Of a stretch of DNA of 64,000 bases, positions 9,070 through 17,397 are shown in pieces (the stretch's first letter is position 1; each line of letters opens with the position of its first letter). The DNA lies in NCBI GenBank assembly GCA_934489735.1, contig CAKSSR010000011.1, forward strand, positions 5,460 to 69,459. The letters are read 5' to 3'. Source of the stretch: an uncultured Eubacteriales bacterium. GTDB taxonomy: Bacteria; Bacillota; Clostridia; Oscillospirales; Acutalibacteraceae. Both the position numbers and the translations under genes were made by a program. The notes below the pieces were generated by a model, which saw only the letters and a list, made by a program, of their open reading frames with translations, was not told the DNA's origin and searched no databases.

Positions 9070-9978
9070 ATGAATAAATTATTTTTATCTATTTGTTTAC
9101 TTGGTTTAAGTGCATCAAGTATTTGCTGCTTAGCTACAGATTTGACTCAGGATCAGAATCTAAAAACAAGTATCTATCTAAAACTTTTGAAAAAAGGATA
9201 CAATCATGACCAATCAAATAAACTTTCTCAACTATATGTCAACAAACGTAAGGAAAATTTCACTAAATTTTGGATAAAGACTTACTTGCAATGCATAATA
9301 GAAGGGGAAACAGAAGAAAATGCTATTAAATATGCTACAATCTGTGATGAAAAGAAAAGATCAAGCAATAAAGAATTATTTAATCAGGCACATACCTATT
9401 ACGAAAAATTAGGATATTCTAAAAAAATGTGTGAAAAGTTTGCTTCCGCATACGTAAAAATAATAAATCATGGGAATAATGACATAAAAGCAAGAGCATA
9501 CTCAGATTGGATAGCTACTGGGCATTCTAAATATGATGCAGAAGAATATTCTAAACATTACGAAGATAGTATTACATCTGGAAGCGATGAATTGATTGCA
9601 AAAGCTTATGCTGCATTTACAATGGGAAACTTTATGCAAATAAAACCAGATTGTGAGTTCTCCACATACTTGGAAGACTATACTAAAGTAATATCAGAAG
9701 GCGGCAATGACGTAAAGGCAAGAGCTTTTGCAGAATGGTCTATAATCGGTAACCTCAGGTCAAAAGCAGACACGTATTCCTCATATTATAATGAAAAAAT
9801 TCAAGAAGGGTCTTTGGATAGAGAAGCCAAAGCCTTTGCAGAATATATGACATTAATACCAGACCCTAATAAAACCGCAGCTGAAGAATATGCCCAACGA
9901 TATTCTAACAAGTATTATACACGCATGTCTTCAGAAGAAAGCAAAGAAATTAAGAAAATGCTTAAATCTATCAAGTAA
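9070..9978 (+). CDS. Secreted repeat protein of unknown function
   Basis: The 302-residue product begins at the ATG at 9070, behind an AAGGAG site. The longer frame from 9004 lacks a ribosome site and would bury the signal peptide. Residues 1-22 form a Sec signal peptide, with a hydrophobic stretch from L4 to L21 and two Cys at 19-20 that do not form a good lipobox. The mature part is helical. It carries four diverged units of 36-48 residues starting near Y128, Y164, Y204 and Y240, each following 'Y..I..G..D..AKA.A.W...G'. I do not recognise the family; the pattern resembles TPR/Sel1-like helical repeats but does not match either. An exported helical repeat protein in a likely intracellular bacterium is a candidate host-contact factor. 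Confidence 0.8.
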   Translation: MNKLFLSICLLGLSASSICCLATDLTQDQNLKTSIYLKLLKKGYNHDQSNKLSQLYVNKRKENFTKFWIKTYLQCIIEGETEENAIKYATICDEKKRSSNKELFNQAHTYYEKLGYSKKMCEKFASAYVKIINHGNNDIKARAYSDWIATGHSKYDAEEYSKHYEDSITSGSDELIAKAYAAFTMGNFMQIKPDCEFSTYLEDYTKVISEGGNDVKARAFAEWSIIGNLRSKADTYSSYYNEKIQEGSLDREAKAFAEYMTLIPDPNKTAAEEYAQRYSNKYYTRMSSEESKEIKKMLKSIK

Positions 9979-9986
9979 TTAATAAC

Positions 9987-10046
9987 AAAAATGCTGGGAC
10001 AAACCAACTTTGGATTGCCCCAGTATGTATTCTAACCAGCATTTTT
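9987..10046. terminator. Bidirectional terminator between the repeat protein and spo0A
   Basis: An inner hairpin at 9995-10024 (TGGG-CAA-CCAA pairing with TTGG-TTG-CCCA) lies within a perfect outer palindrome, AAAAATGCTGG at 9987-9997 and CCAGCATTTTT at 10036-10046. The outer right arm includes the last codons of spo0A, so the two convergent genes share the structure. Confidence 0.65.
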
Positions 10047-10790
10047 CATTTGTAGTCTTAATCTATCGCTAATCATTGCTATAAACTCAGAATTTGTTGG
10101 CTTACCTCTTTCATTATGTATGGTATAACCAAAGTATGAGTTCAATACATCGATATCTCCTCTGTCCCAAGCAACTTCTATTGCATGACGAATAGCTCTT
10201 TCTACCCTTGATGAAGTAGTATCAAAGCGTTTTGCAACAGATGGATACAGTTGCTTTGTAACGGAATTAATTATTTCAGGCGTCTCTACTGACATTATTA
10301 TAGAATCTCTTAAGTAATGGTAACCTTTTATATGAGCTGGCACACCAATCTGATGCAAAATCTCAGTAACTTTTATCTCTAGATTATTAAGGATGTCAGG
10401 TTTAAACAAATCTTGAATAGAATTTGAAATTGGATTGACAATTTTATTTACTAAGTCTCGAATTTCAAACGGTTTAACCAAGAAATAGGACGCACCATAT
10501 GATAAAGCTTCTTTTTCTAAGATTGCATTTGAAAAAGAAGAAAGAACTATGAAACAAGGTCTAATATTATTTAAAGGAAACTTTTTCAAGACACCAATAG
10601 CGTCTATTTCAGACAAAAACAAATCCATAATAACTACATCAGGTGAGTAAGACCTTATAGTATCAATTAGATTTGAGCCGTTTTTAGGGACAAACGATGG
10701 TTCAATCCCATAACTTTTTAAGAATTCTAAGCTTCGTCTACTAAATTCAACAGAATCATCTGCAATTAATAATTTTATTTTGTTTTCCAT
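10032..10790 (-). CDS. spo0A: Sporulation master response regulator Spo0A
   Basis: Spo0A is the phosphorelay-controlled DNA-binding protein that commits the cell to sporulation. The 252-residue product has a receiver domain (residues 1-120) with the acidic pair D11/D12, phospho-acceptor D56 in 'VVIMDLF' and the conserved Lys K106 in 'FLVKPFE'. The Spo0A-specific C-terminal domain includes 'HQIGVPAHIKGYHYLRD', 'TTSSRVERAIRHAIE' (recognition helix) and 'RGKPTNSEFIAMI'. The start is the ATG at 10790, seven bases after a GGAGG site. The in-frame codon at 10823 has no ribosome site. In clostridia spo0A normally follows spoIVB; here it stands alone and converges on the secreted repeat protein. Confidence 0.97.
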   Translation of the reverse strand: MENKIKLLIADDSVEFSRRSLEFLKSYGIEPSFVPKNGSNLIDTIRSYSPDVVIMDLFLSEIDAIGVLKKFPLNNIRPCFIVLSSFSNAILEKEALSYGASYFLVKPFEIRDLVNKIVNPISNSIQDLFKPDILNNLEIKVTEILHQIGVPAHIKGYHYLRDSIIMSVETPEIINSVTKQLYPSVAKRFDTTSSRVERAIRHAIEVAWDRGDIDVLNSYFGYTIHNERGKPTNSEFIAMISDRLRLQMKNAG

Positions 10791-11076
10791 TTCGATTCCT
10801 CCGATAATTTGTTTTGTATCCATATATTACCATATAAATTAAAATTTGGCAAGAACCATTTTTTATCTTTTAATTTCTACTTACTAATTGCATTTTTCTG
10901 TTTAATTATTACATATTATTTCAAAATTAGCATGCATCGCAGTTCTATATGTTTCATTTTTAATATATTTTCTATATTATTATATGCATAACGCTAATTA
11001 TTTTCTGCATTTTTTCGCCCATCTATATGCATGAAGCACTAATTTCTTAATAAATTCATTGATATCACCAAAAAAT
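10791..11076. other. AT-rich intergenic region between xre and spo0A
   Basis: About 290 bases, strongly AT-rich, upstream of spo0A. It must hold the spo0A promoter, but I could not single out convincing sigma-A or sigma-H boxes or a 0A box. No coding region or RNA is apparent. Confidence 0.4.
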
Positions 11077-11111
11077 AACATACTCTACCCGATTTTTAGG
11101 TAAAGTATGTT
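11077..11111 (-). terminator. Terminator of the aspS-gat-xre operon
   Basis: On the minus strand the arms ACATACTTTACC and GGTAGAGTATGT form a 12-bp stem with one mismatch, followed by a T-rich tail, 10 nt beyond the xre stop. Confidence 0.75.
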
Positions 11112-11120
11112 TAATTTTCG

Positions 11121-11534
11121 CTAAACCACTCTTATTTTCTTTCCTCTCATGGTCACTTTCGCTATTTCACCCATTTGATTTAAGAAATCTAGCTTATCAT
11201 CAGCAGAAAGAACTCTGTATCTAACTAGTAAATTCTTCTCATCCACTGATAGGTCATATATCTTACTATCTGCTTTTCTATCATATTTCTCATATGTTTC
11301 TAAATCGTCTTCATATGACCCTGGTTCTAATACATTTTTCTCACAGTCGAGAAAGAAATCAACATAATCAACGTTAAACATCCTAGCCATTTTTATAAGA
11401 GTCTTTATATCCGGAGATGTTTTCCCTATCTCATAGTAAGTATAAGTTGATCTGTCTACTCCTAAAACATCAGCAATTTGTTTCTGTGTGAATCCACAGC
11501 CTAATCTTATTTTCTTTAGCATTTTTGACAACAT
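11121..11534 (-). CDS. XRE-family helix-turn-helix regulator
   Basis: The 137-residue protein has an N-terminal Cro/C1-type domain (residues 5-62): 'IRLGCGFTQKQIADVLGVDR' is the helix-turn-helix, followed by 'YTYYEIGKTSPDIKTLIKMA' and 'MFNVDYVDFFL'. The remaining half is a helical, charged region of the kind that mediates oligomerisation. A GGGAGG site lies 8 nt before the ATG. The start is only 34 nt after the gatB stop, with the terminator just downstream, so it is probably the last gene of the aspS-gatCAB transcript. Its target genes cannot be inferred. Confidence 0.88.
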   Translation of the reverse strand: MLSKMLKKIRLGCGFTQKQIADVLGVDRSTYTYYEIGKTSPDIKTLIKMARMFNVDYVDFFLDCEKNVLEPGSYEDDLETYEKYDRKADSKIYDLSVDEKNLLVRYRVLSADDKLDFLNQMGEIAKVTMRGKKIRVV

Positions 11535-11568
11535 GCTATTTTCCTCCCAAATGTAAATATATTTTTTA

Positions 11569-12981
11569 TTATTTTAATAAACCTTTCAAGATTTCCTCTA
11601 CCTCCAAGGCATTTGCTCTGCCCTTAGATAATTTCATTACAAATCCCAATATAGATTTCAATGCTTTCTCTTTGCCTGATTTATAATCGGCAACTGCATT
11701 TTCATTTGAAGCTATTGCTTCTTGACACATTTTATTTAATGCGTCTTTATCTATTTCTTGCATATCCTTATCGGATATCAACTCTTTCACTGGCTTACCA
11801 TTCTCTAGCATTTTATCTAATGTTGCTTTTGCAATGTTCATAGATATCTTGTTATCTTCTATTAAAAGTACTAACTCCTTCAATTCTTCCGGAGTTACTT
11901 TGATATCAAATTTCTCTTTATCGTTGTCTCCATCTAAACTTCTGAAGATCTGACCTATGATAAAGTTCGATACTGTTTGAGGATTCTTTACCCCTTTAAC
12001 AGCTTCGTCAAAGAATATAGATATATTTCTATATTTTATTAATATCGATGCGTCAGTTTCCTTTATTCCTAAGTCATTTATATATCTCGATAACTTGACG
12101 TCAGGAGATTCTGGTAACGACGACTTTATGTTTTCTATTTCTTCATCAGTCAAGTGAATCTCAACTAGATCCGGGTCTTTAAAGTACCTATAGTCATGAG
12201 CATCTTCTTTTCTCCTCATGCTACTTGTTGCCCCTGTTGATTCATCAAATCTAAGAGTCTCTTGAATTACCTTTTGACCTGATTCAAGTAAGTCAATTTG
12301 TCTTTCTCTTTCATACTCTATCGCTTTCGTCATAAAGGTAACCGAGTTCATGTTTTTAATCTCTGTCTTTACTCCCAGTTCTTTGCTTCCTGATTCCCTT
12401 ACCGATAAATTTACATCACAACGCATTGAGCCTTCCTGCATTTTGCAGTCCGAGACTCCTATATTGCGCATTATCATTTGAAGCTTCTCAACATATTCTT
12501 TTGCTTCCAATTCATTGCTTATGTCAGGTTCAGTTACAATCTCTATTAGTGGTACTCCACCTCTATTATAATCTATATAAACGTTGCCTGACTCATGTAC
12601 TAATTTACCTGCATCTTCTTCCAGATGTATCCTATTGATTCTAACTTTCTTACCGTTCGATAATTCTATATGCCCGTTGCTACATAGTGGCTTGTCAAAC
12701 TGTGATATCTGATAAGCTTTTGGAAGATCTGGATAGACGTAATTCTTTCTATCCATTTTTGAAATGTTATTAATAGTACAATTAGTTGCCAACCCTGCCA
12801 TGACAGCATACCTGATAGCTTTTTTGTTTATCTTTGGTAGTGTCCCAGGTAGCCCTATACATATAGGACAGCAATGCGTGTTTGGATCTCCTCCAAAATC
12901 TGTCTTGCACGAACAAAAAATCTTAGTCTTTGTCGATAGTTCTACATGTGTTTCTAGTCCTATTACTGTTTCCCATTTCAT
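11569..12981 (-). CDS. gatB: Aspartyl/glutamyl-tRNA amidotransferase subunit B
   Basis: GatB is the kinase and transamidase subunit of GatCAB. It binds misacylated Asp-tRNA(Asn) or Glu-tRNA(Gln), phosphorylates the side chain and accepts ammonia from GatA. The 470-residue length is typical. The N-terminal 'WETVIGLETHVELSTKTKIF', the zinc-type Cys cluster 'FCSCKTDFGGDPNTHCCPIC', 'YPDLPKAYQISQFD' and 'MRCDVNLSVR' are hallmarks. The C-terminal helical and YqeY-like tail ends 'GRANALEVEEILKGLL'. The ATG overlaps the gatA stop by 4 nt (ATGA), which implies translational coupling. Confidence 0.97.
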   Translation of the reverse strand: MKWETVIGLETHVELSTKTKIFCSCKTDFGGDPNTHCCPICIGLPGTLPKINKKAIRYAVMAGLATNCTINNISKMDRKNYVYPDLPKAYQISQFDKPLCSNGHIELSNGKKVRINRIHLEEDAGKLVHESGNVYIDYNRGGVPLIEIVTEPDISNELEAKEYVEKLQMIMRNIGVSDCKMQEGSMRCDVNLSVRESGSKELGVKTEIKNMNSVTFMTKAIEYERERQIDLLESGQKVIQETLRFDESTGATSSMRRKEDAHDYRYFKDPDLVEIHLTDEEIENIKSSLPESPDVKLSRYINDLGIKETDASILIKYRNISIFFDEAVKGVKNPQTVSNFIIGQIFRSLDGDNDKEKFDIKVTPEELKELVLLIEDNKISMNIAKATLDKMLENGKPVKELISDKDMQEIDKDALNKMCQEAIASNENAVADYKSGKEKALKSILGFVMKLSKGRANALEVEEILKGLLK

Positions 12982-14447
12982 ATCCTCACCCCCATGTCAA
13001 CACTTTTGAATGAATGTGCCTCTTTCTCATAGATATTAGCAGCATTTAATAACAAACCTTCTGAAAACATATTCCCAATCAATTGCATGCCTATTGGTAA
13101 TCCAGACTTATCAAACCCACATGGAATTGATATAGCTGGTACTCCGGCTGTATTTATTGGAACAGTACATATGTCTGTCATGTACATTTCTACAGGATCA
13201 TCTACTGAATAATTTAACTCATATGATGTCGATGGTGCTGTCGGTGATAAAATTATGTCACAATTTTTAAAAGCTTCTCTAAATGCATAAATAATTTTTC
13301 TTCTCAACTTTTGAGCTTTCTTATAATATGCATCGTAATATCCTGAACTTAATACATATGTTCCCAATAGTATTCTTCTTTGTACTTCTTTTCCAAAGCC
13401 TTTACTTCTCGTTTTACATATCATTTCATCTATGTCGCTATAATTGTCTGCCCGATAGCCATATCTTATTCCGTCAAACCTACCTAAGTTAGATGATGCT
13501 TCAGCACATGCTAAAATGTAATAAACAGGCAAAGCATATTTTAGTTCCGGTAGTTTAAAACGTACTATCTTAGCCCCTAATGACTCATAAACTTTTATAG
13601 CTTTTTCTAAAGATTCTTTTATTTCATCATTGATTCCCATAAAATATTCCTCTGCTATACCTATTCTGAGTCCTTCTAGACTATCATTTATCTTTGATAA
13701 AGTTGGCTCTCTCTTAACATTGCTGCTAGTAGAGTCTTTCTCATCGTAACCAGATATTGCATCAAATACAATTGCTGCATCCTCTGCCGTAGTCGTTAGT
13801 GTACCTATTTGATCAAAACTTGACCCATATGCTATTAAACCATATCTAGATACAGAACCGTAAGTTGGTTTAAGTCCAACTATTCCACAAAAACTTGCCG
13901 GTTCTCTAACTGATCCTCCAGTATCTGATCCCAATCCATAGACTGCTATATTACCTGCTACTGCACTGGCTACCCCGCCCGAACTTCCTCCTGCGACATG
14001 CTTAATATTATGAGGATTTAGTGAACCTCCTATGCATGATGTTTCGCTCGTTGAACCCATTGCGAACTCATCCATATTGGTTTTTCCTAATAATATTGCA
14101 TTTTTTCTTTTCAATATATCCCAAACTGTTGCATCATATATTGGCACATAGCCCTTCAAGATTTTAGAACAACATGTTGTTTCTATCCCATTTGTTGATA
14201 TATTGTCTTTCAAAGTCATCGGGATGCCTTCAAGTAATGATATTTCTTCCCCTTGCTCTATCTTTTTATCGACTGCTTTGGCAGATTCTATAGCTAAATC
14301 ATCACATAAAGTCACATATGCATTTAATTCTTTCTTCAAATTATTAGCTTCTTCTAGATACTTCTTAGTAAGTTCTTCACAAGATATTTGTTTAGACTTT
14401 AATAAATCATGCGTGCGCCTTATCTTGCTGTTAATAATTTCAGACAT
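12978..14447 (-). CDS. gatA: Aspartyl/glutamyl-tRNA amidotransferase subunit A
   Basis: GatA is the amidase-signature glutaminase of GatCAB, supplying ammonia to GatB. The 489-residue product has the catalytic Lys in 'MTLKDNIS', the Gly/Ser-rich segment 'GGSSGGVASAVAGN' with the cis-Ser, and 'GSDTGGSVREPASFCG' with the nucleophilic Ser. The Ser-cisSer-Lys triad is therefore intact. It lies 20 nt after gatC and overlaps gatB. Confidence 0.97.
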   Translation of the reverse strand: MSEIINSKIRRTHDLLKSKQISCEELTKKYLEEANNLKKELNAYVTLCDDLAIESAKAVDKKIEQGEEISLLEGIPMTLKDNISTNGIETTCCSKILKGYVPIYDATVWDILKRKNAILLGKTNMDEFAMGSTSETSCIGGSLNPHNIKHVAGGSSGGVASAVAGNIAVYGLGSDTGGSVREPASFCGIVGLKPTYGSVSRYGLIAYGSSFDQIGTLTTTAEDAAIVFDAISGYDEKDSTSSNVKREPTLSKINDSLEGLRIGIAEEYFMGINDEIKESLEKAIKVYESLGAKIVRFKLPELKYALPVYYILACAEASSNLGRFDGIRYGYRADNYSDIDEMICKTRSKGFGKEVQRRILLGTYVLSSGYYDAYYKKAQKLRRKIIYAFREAFKNCDIILSPTAPSTSYELNYSVDDPVEMYMTDICTVPINTAGVPAISIPCGFDKSGLPIGMQLIGNMFSEGLLLNAANIYEKEAHSFKSVDMGVRI

Positions 14448-14467
14448 ATCGTTAACCCTCCTTCACA

Positions 14468-14749
14468 TTAGTTTGAGTGCTTCTTAATAAAGAAGAATCC
14501 ATCTTCACCACCGTCAACATTTTTTAAGATTAGGTCTCTGTCGAATGATTCTTTTACTTCATCTTCTCTAAAAACATTGAAACTTTCATCAATATCAGGT
14601 ATATCGATGTCAGACTCTAGCACATCATTGATTTGATCTGCGAAGGCTATTATGTTAGACATTTCTTCTGTAATCTTGTCTAAATCTTTCTCGTCAACAA
14701 ATATTTTAGATAAGTTTGCTATTTTAAGAACTTCCTCTTTAGTTACCAT
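14468..14749 (-). CDS. gatC: Aspartyl/glutamyl-tRNA amidotransferase subunit C
   Basis: GatC is the small subunit that clamps GatA to GatB. The 93-residue product has the family pattern 'KEEVLKIANLSKI' and 'MSNIIAFADQINDVLESDI', and ends near 'FREDEV'. I use the ATG at 14749: an AGAGGTG site lies 7 nt upstream, and this gives the usual length. The frame opens 21 nt earlier without a ribosome site. It follows aspS by 24 nt. Confidence 0.93.
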   Translation of the reverse strand: MVTKEEVLKIANLSKIFVDEKDLDKITEEMSNIIAFADQINDVLESDIDIPDIDESFNVFREDEVKESFDRDLILKNVDGGEDGFFFIKKHSN

Positions 14750-14773
14750 AAAAATACACCTCTTTCTCAAAAA

Positions 14774-16525
14774 TTATTGCCTTATCTTTATATGAATCTC
14801 CCTTAGTTGTTCTTCCGTTACTTCCGTAGGTGCCCCGAGTAATAAATCTTGAGCATTGCTGTTCATTGGGAATGCTATTACTTCTCTAATGTTCTGTTCT
14901 TCTAAAAGTAACATAACCATTCTATCGATTCCCGGTGCCATTCCCGCATGTGGAGGTGCTCCATACTTAAACGCATTATAAAGTGATCCAAATTTTTCTT
15001 TCAAATCTTCTTCGGTATATCCAGCTATTTCAAATGCTTTCACCATTATATCAATACTATTATTCCTCACTGCTCCGGATGATAACTCAACTCCATTGCA
15101 AACTATGTCATATTGATATGCTAGAATATCTAACGGATCATTATTTTCTAATGCTTCTATTCCTCCCTGAGGCATTGAAAACGGATTGTGACTAAATATA
15201 ATATTGCCCGTTTCTTCATCTTGTTCGAACATTGGAAAATCCACTATAAAACATAATTCAAATGAATCTTTGTTTATAAGATCTAATCTATTCGCAACTT
15301 CTGTTCTTATTTGTCCTGCAAACTTCTCTGCCACTTTCTTATTATCAGCTATAAAGTACAATACAGATCCAGGTTTTAGCCCTGCTCTTGTCTTTAACTC
15401 TTCTCTATCTTCATCAGATAAAAACTTATCTATTGGCCCTAGGAATGTCATTTCATCGGTTACCTTTACATATCCGAGCCCTTTCATTCCTATCTCTGTG
15501 GCAAATTTCAACATGTTCTCAAAGAAACTCTTCGGTCTGCTTGCGCAGTCTGGTACATTTATAGCCCTAACCGTCTTATTTTTAAACGGTGCAAAGCCTG
15601 AGTCAACAAACATATCACTTATGTCTATAATTTCTAGAGGATTCCTTAAATCTGGCTTGTCAGTTCCATACTTAAGCATAGATTCTTTATAAGAAATTCT
15701 TCTAAAAGGCTTATCCGACACTTTCTTATTGCTGAATTTTTTAAATGTATCATATAATACTTCTTCAGTAACTCTGAAAACATCTTCTTGAGTTGCAAAT
15801 GCCATCTCAAAGTCCAATTGATAAAACTCACCAGGAGACCTATCTGCCCTAGCATCTTCATCTCTAAAGCATGGTGCGATTTGAAAATATCTATCAAATC
15901 CTGATACCATTAATAATTGTTTAAAGATTTGAGGTGCTTGTGGCAAGGCATAAAACTTTCCTTTATGCTTTCTACTTGGTATTAAATAGTCTCTAGCTCC
16001 CTCTGGAGAAGAAGTTGATAATATCGGAGTTTGGATATCAATAAATCCTAATTGTTCCATCTTTGATCTTAAGAATGATATGATTTTTGATCTCTTTATT
16101 ATATTGTCGTGAACTTTTTTATTCCTGAGATCTAAAAATCTATACTTTAACCTAATGTCTTCTTTAGTTTCCTTAGATAATTCAATCTCAAATGGTAAGT
16201 TGGATAAAGATTTTCCCAAAATTTCTATTGAATTCATCTTTATTTCCACTTTCCCCGTCGAGATCTTTTCATTGATAGTATCTTCATCCCTCATCAAGAC
16301 TTTACCAAACACGCTTACAACTGTCTCTTTATTAATTCCTTCTAGCATGTTTTCGTCCTGGACTACTATTTGGACAACGCCACTCTCATCTCTCAAATCA
16401 AGAAATAACACGCCTCCATGATCTCTTATGGAATCGACCCACCCTGACACTTTTACGTCATTATTGATGTCCTGTTCTCCAATCTCGTTTATAACCTTAG
16501 TACGATATTTGTTTTCATAAATCAT
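14774..16525 (-). CDS. aspS: Aspartyl-tRNA synthetase, probably non-discriminating
   Basis: AspRS charges tRNA(Asp) with aspartate. The 583-residue bacterial-type enzyme has the OB-fold anticodon-binding domain (1-110), class II motifs ('GARDYLIPSR', 'FRDEDARADRSPGEFYQLD', 'GMAPGIDRMVMLL') and the bacterial GAD insertion. In the anticodon-binding domain it reads 'SIRDHGGVLFLDLRD', with His at residue 36. Bacterial enzymes that also charge tRNA(Asn) have His at this position, whereas discriminating ones such as the E. coli enzyme have Leu. With gatCAB downstream on the same transcript, indirect Asn-tRNA(Asn) synthesis is the natural reading (inference). Confidence 0.95.
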   Translation of the reverse strand: MIYENKYRTKVINEIGEQDINNDVKVSGWVDSIRDHGGVLFLDLRDESGVVQIVVQDENMLEGINKETVVSVFGKVLMRDEDTINEKISTGKVEIKMNSIEILGKSLSNLPFEIELSKETKEDIRLKYRFLDLRNKKVHDNIIKRSKIISFLRSKMEQLGFIDIQTPILSTSSPEGARDYLIPSRKHKGKFYALPQAPQIFKQLLMVSGFDRYFQIAPCFRDEDARADRSPGEFYQLDFEMAFATQEDVFRVTEEVLYDTFKKFSNKKVSDKPFRRISYKESMLKYGTDKPDLRNPLEIIDISDMFVDSGFAPFKNKTVRAINVPDCASRPKSFFENMLKFATEIGMKGLGYVKVTDEMTFLGPIDKFLSDEDREELKTRAGLKPGSVLYFIADNKKVAEKFAGQIRTEVANRLDLINKDSFELCFIVDFPMFEQDEETGNIIFSHNPFSMPQGGIEALENNDPLDILAYQYDIVCNGVELSSGAVRNNSIDIMVKAFEIAGYTEEDLKEKFGSLYNAFKYGAPPHAGMAPGIDRMVMLLLEEQNIREVIAFPMNSNAQDLLLGAPTEVTEEQLREIHIKIRQ

Positions 16526-16533
16526 AACAATCT

Positions 16534-16555
16534 CTCGTTGCTATAAAAATGTAGC
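16534..16555 (-). promoter_or_regulatory. Hairpin in the aspS leader
   Basis: GTTGCTA and TAGCAAC form a perfect 7-bp stem ending 9 nt before the aspS ATG and overlapping the space used by the ribosome. There is no T-run, so it is not a terminator. It could affect translation initiation. No T-box consensus is present. Confidence 0.4.
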
Positions 16556-16585
16556 AACTACCACCTTTCCACTTTTTAGTCTGAC

Positions 16586-16860
16586 GTGAACTACCCATTG
16601 CAGAAATTACTGGGTTTCTAATGTGCTAATGCACTTGTTCCAAGAAGTTTGATCTTTAAGCCGCCACCCAACCGAGTCAGGCAATCCTTATTCTTACAGG
16701 CGTGTCCACTTCGCCTCTACCGCATAGGATATTAGTATCCACAACGCTACTTCAACTTTAAAATTTTTAAGGTTCCATTAAACATTTACATTCGCACTCT
16801 ATTCCAATTAAACTTTTACCCTTATTTTTAAGTTCAAATTATAAGCCTGCTGCAAAAATT
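16586..16860 (-). mobile_element. Decayed tnpB 3' end with its omega-RNA and IS200/IS605 right end
   Basis: Read on the minus strand, about 16,800 down to 16,780 aligns with the end of the intact tnpB (35760-35890): an 'NG.L.ILK' coding remnant broken by stops, then a GC-rich segment nearly identical to 35838-35880. The stem at 16698-16716 is AGGCG/CGCCT where the intact copy has GGGCG/CGCCC, a compensatory change that supports an RNA. The remnant continues into a terminal hairpin, ACCCA...TGGGT, followed by TAGTTCAC, the classic right-end form. The tnpB body is gone. It lies directly upstream of aspS in the same orientation. Confidence 0.7.
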
Positions 16861-17328
16861 TAATGCCCAGTACTAAGAATATGTATGTCCCAAAATATTA
16901 GTCATCACTTCCAGTGACTATATTGTACTATATATTCGAGTAAACGTCAACATTTTTCCAGCGATTTATGTCCGTTTTCTGTAAATTAGAGCATTTTTGT
17001 TAAGTTTTAACAAATTCTCTTTAAAAAAGACCATTTTATCCCAGTCAGTTGTTTCACAAATACTAAAAATTTTTGGCCATTTCTTTAGATTTCTCATGAT
17101 TTCTTTGTCAATTGCATCTTTTTTTCTAAGTTTTGAAGTAAATTTATCATATTTTGTGATAATGTATAAAGCAAAATATTTAATTGTTAATTACGAATTT
17201 TATATACAAACACAACAAGCAACTTAAAAACATCTATATAAAAGCTGAATTTTTTATGCATTTTATACGATTTTTAACCCGACACCACCGTTAACCGAAA
17301 TAATATGAGAGATTATTATATCTTTTTG
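16861..17328. other. AT-rich intergenic region without recognisable features
   Basis: About 470 bases between the IS remnant and the pseudokinase promoter. It must contain the aspS operon promoter on the minus strand, but no box pair stands out. Short frames here have no ribosome site or recognisable protein. Confidence 0.4.
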
Positions 17329-17357
17329 TTGCTATATTGTAATAGATGTTGTATAAT
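17329..17357 (+). promoter_or_regulatory. Sigma-A promoter of the PASTA pseudokinase gene
   Basis: TTGCTA (17329-17334) and perfect TATAAT (17352-17357) are 17 nt apart, about 40 nt upstream of the GTG start. Confidence 0.7.
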
Positions 17358-17397
17358 CATCTTATCAATAATATAATGATAGAATAGGGTGGTTCAA

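Noticed and set aside
16526..16860. T-box leader for aspS
   Set aside because: No GGGTGG-ACCGCG-type antiterminator or specifier hairpin; the sequence is explained by the TnpB/omega-RNA remnant.
16997..17227. 76-codon plus-strand frame in the gap before the pseudokinase
   Set aside because: AT-rich random-looking composition, no ribosome site, no homology I can see.
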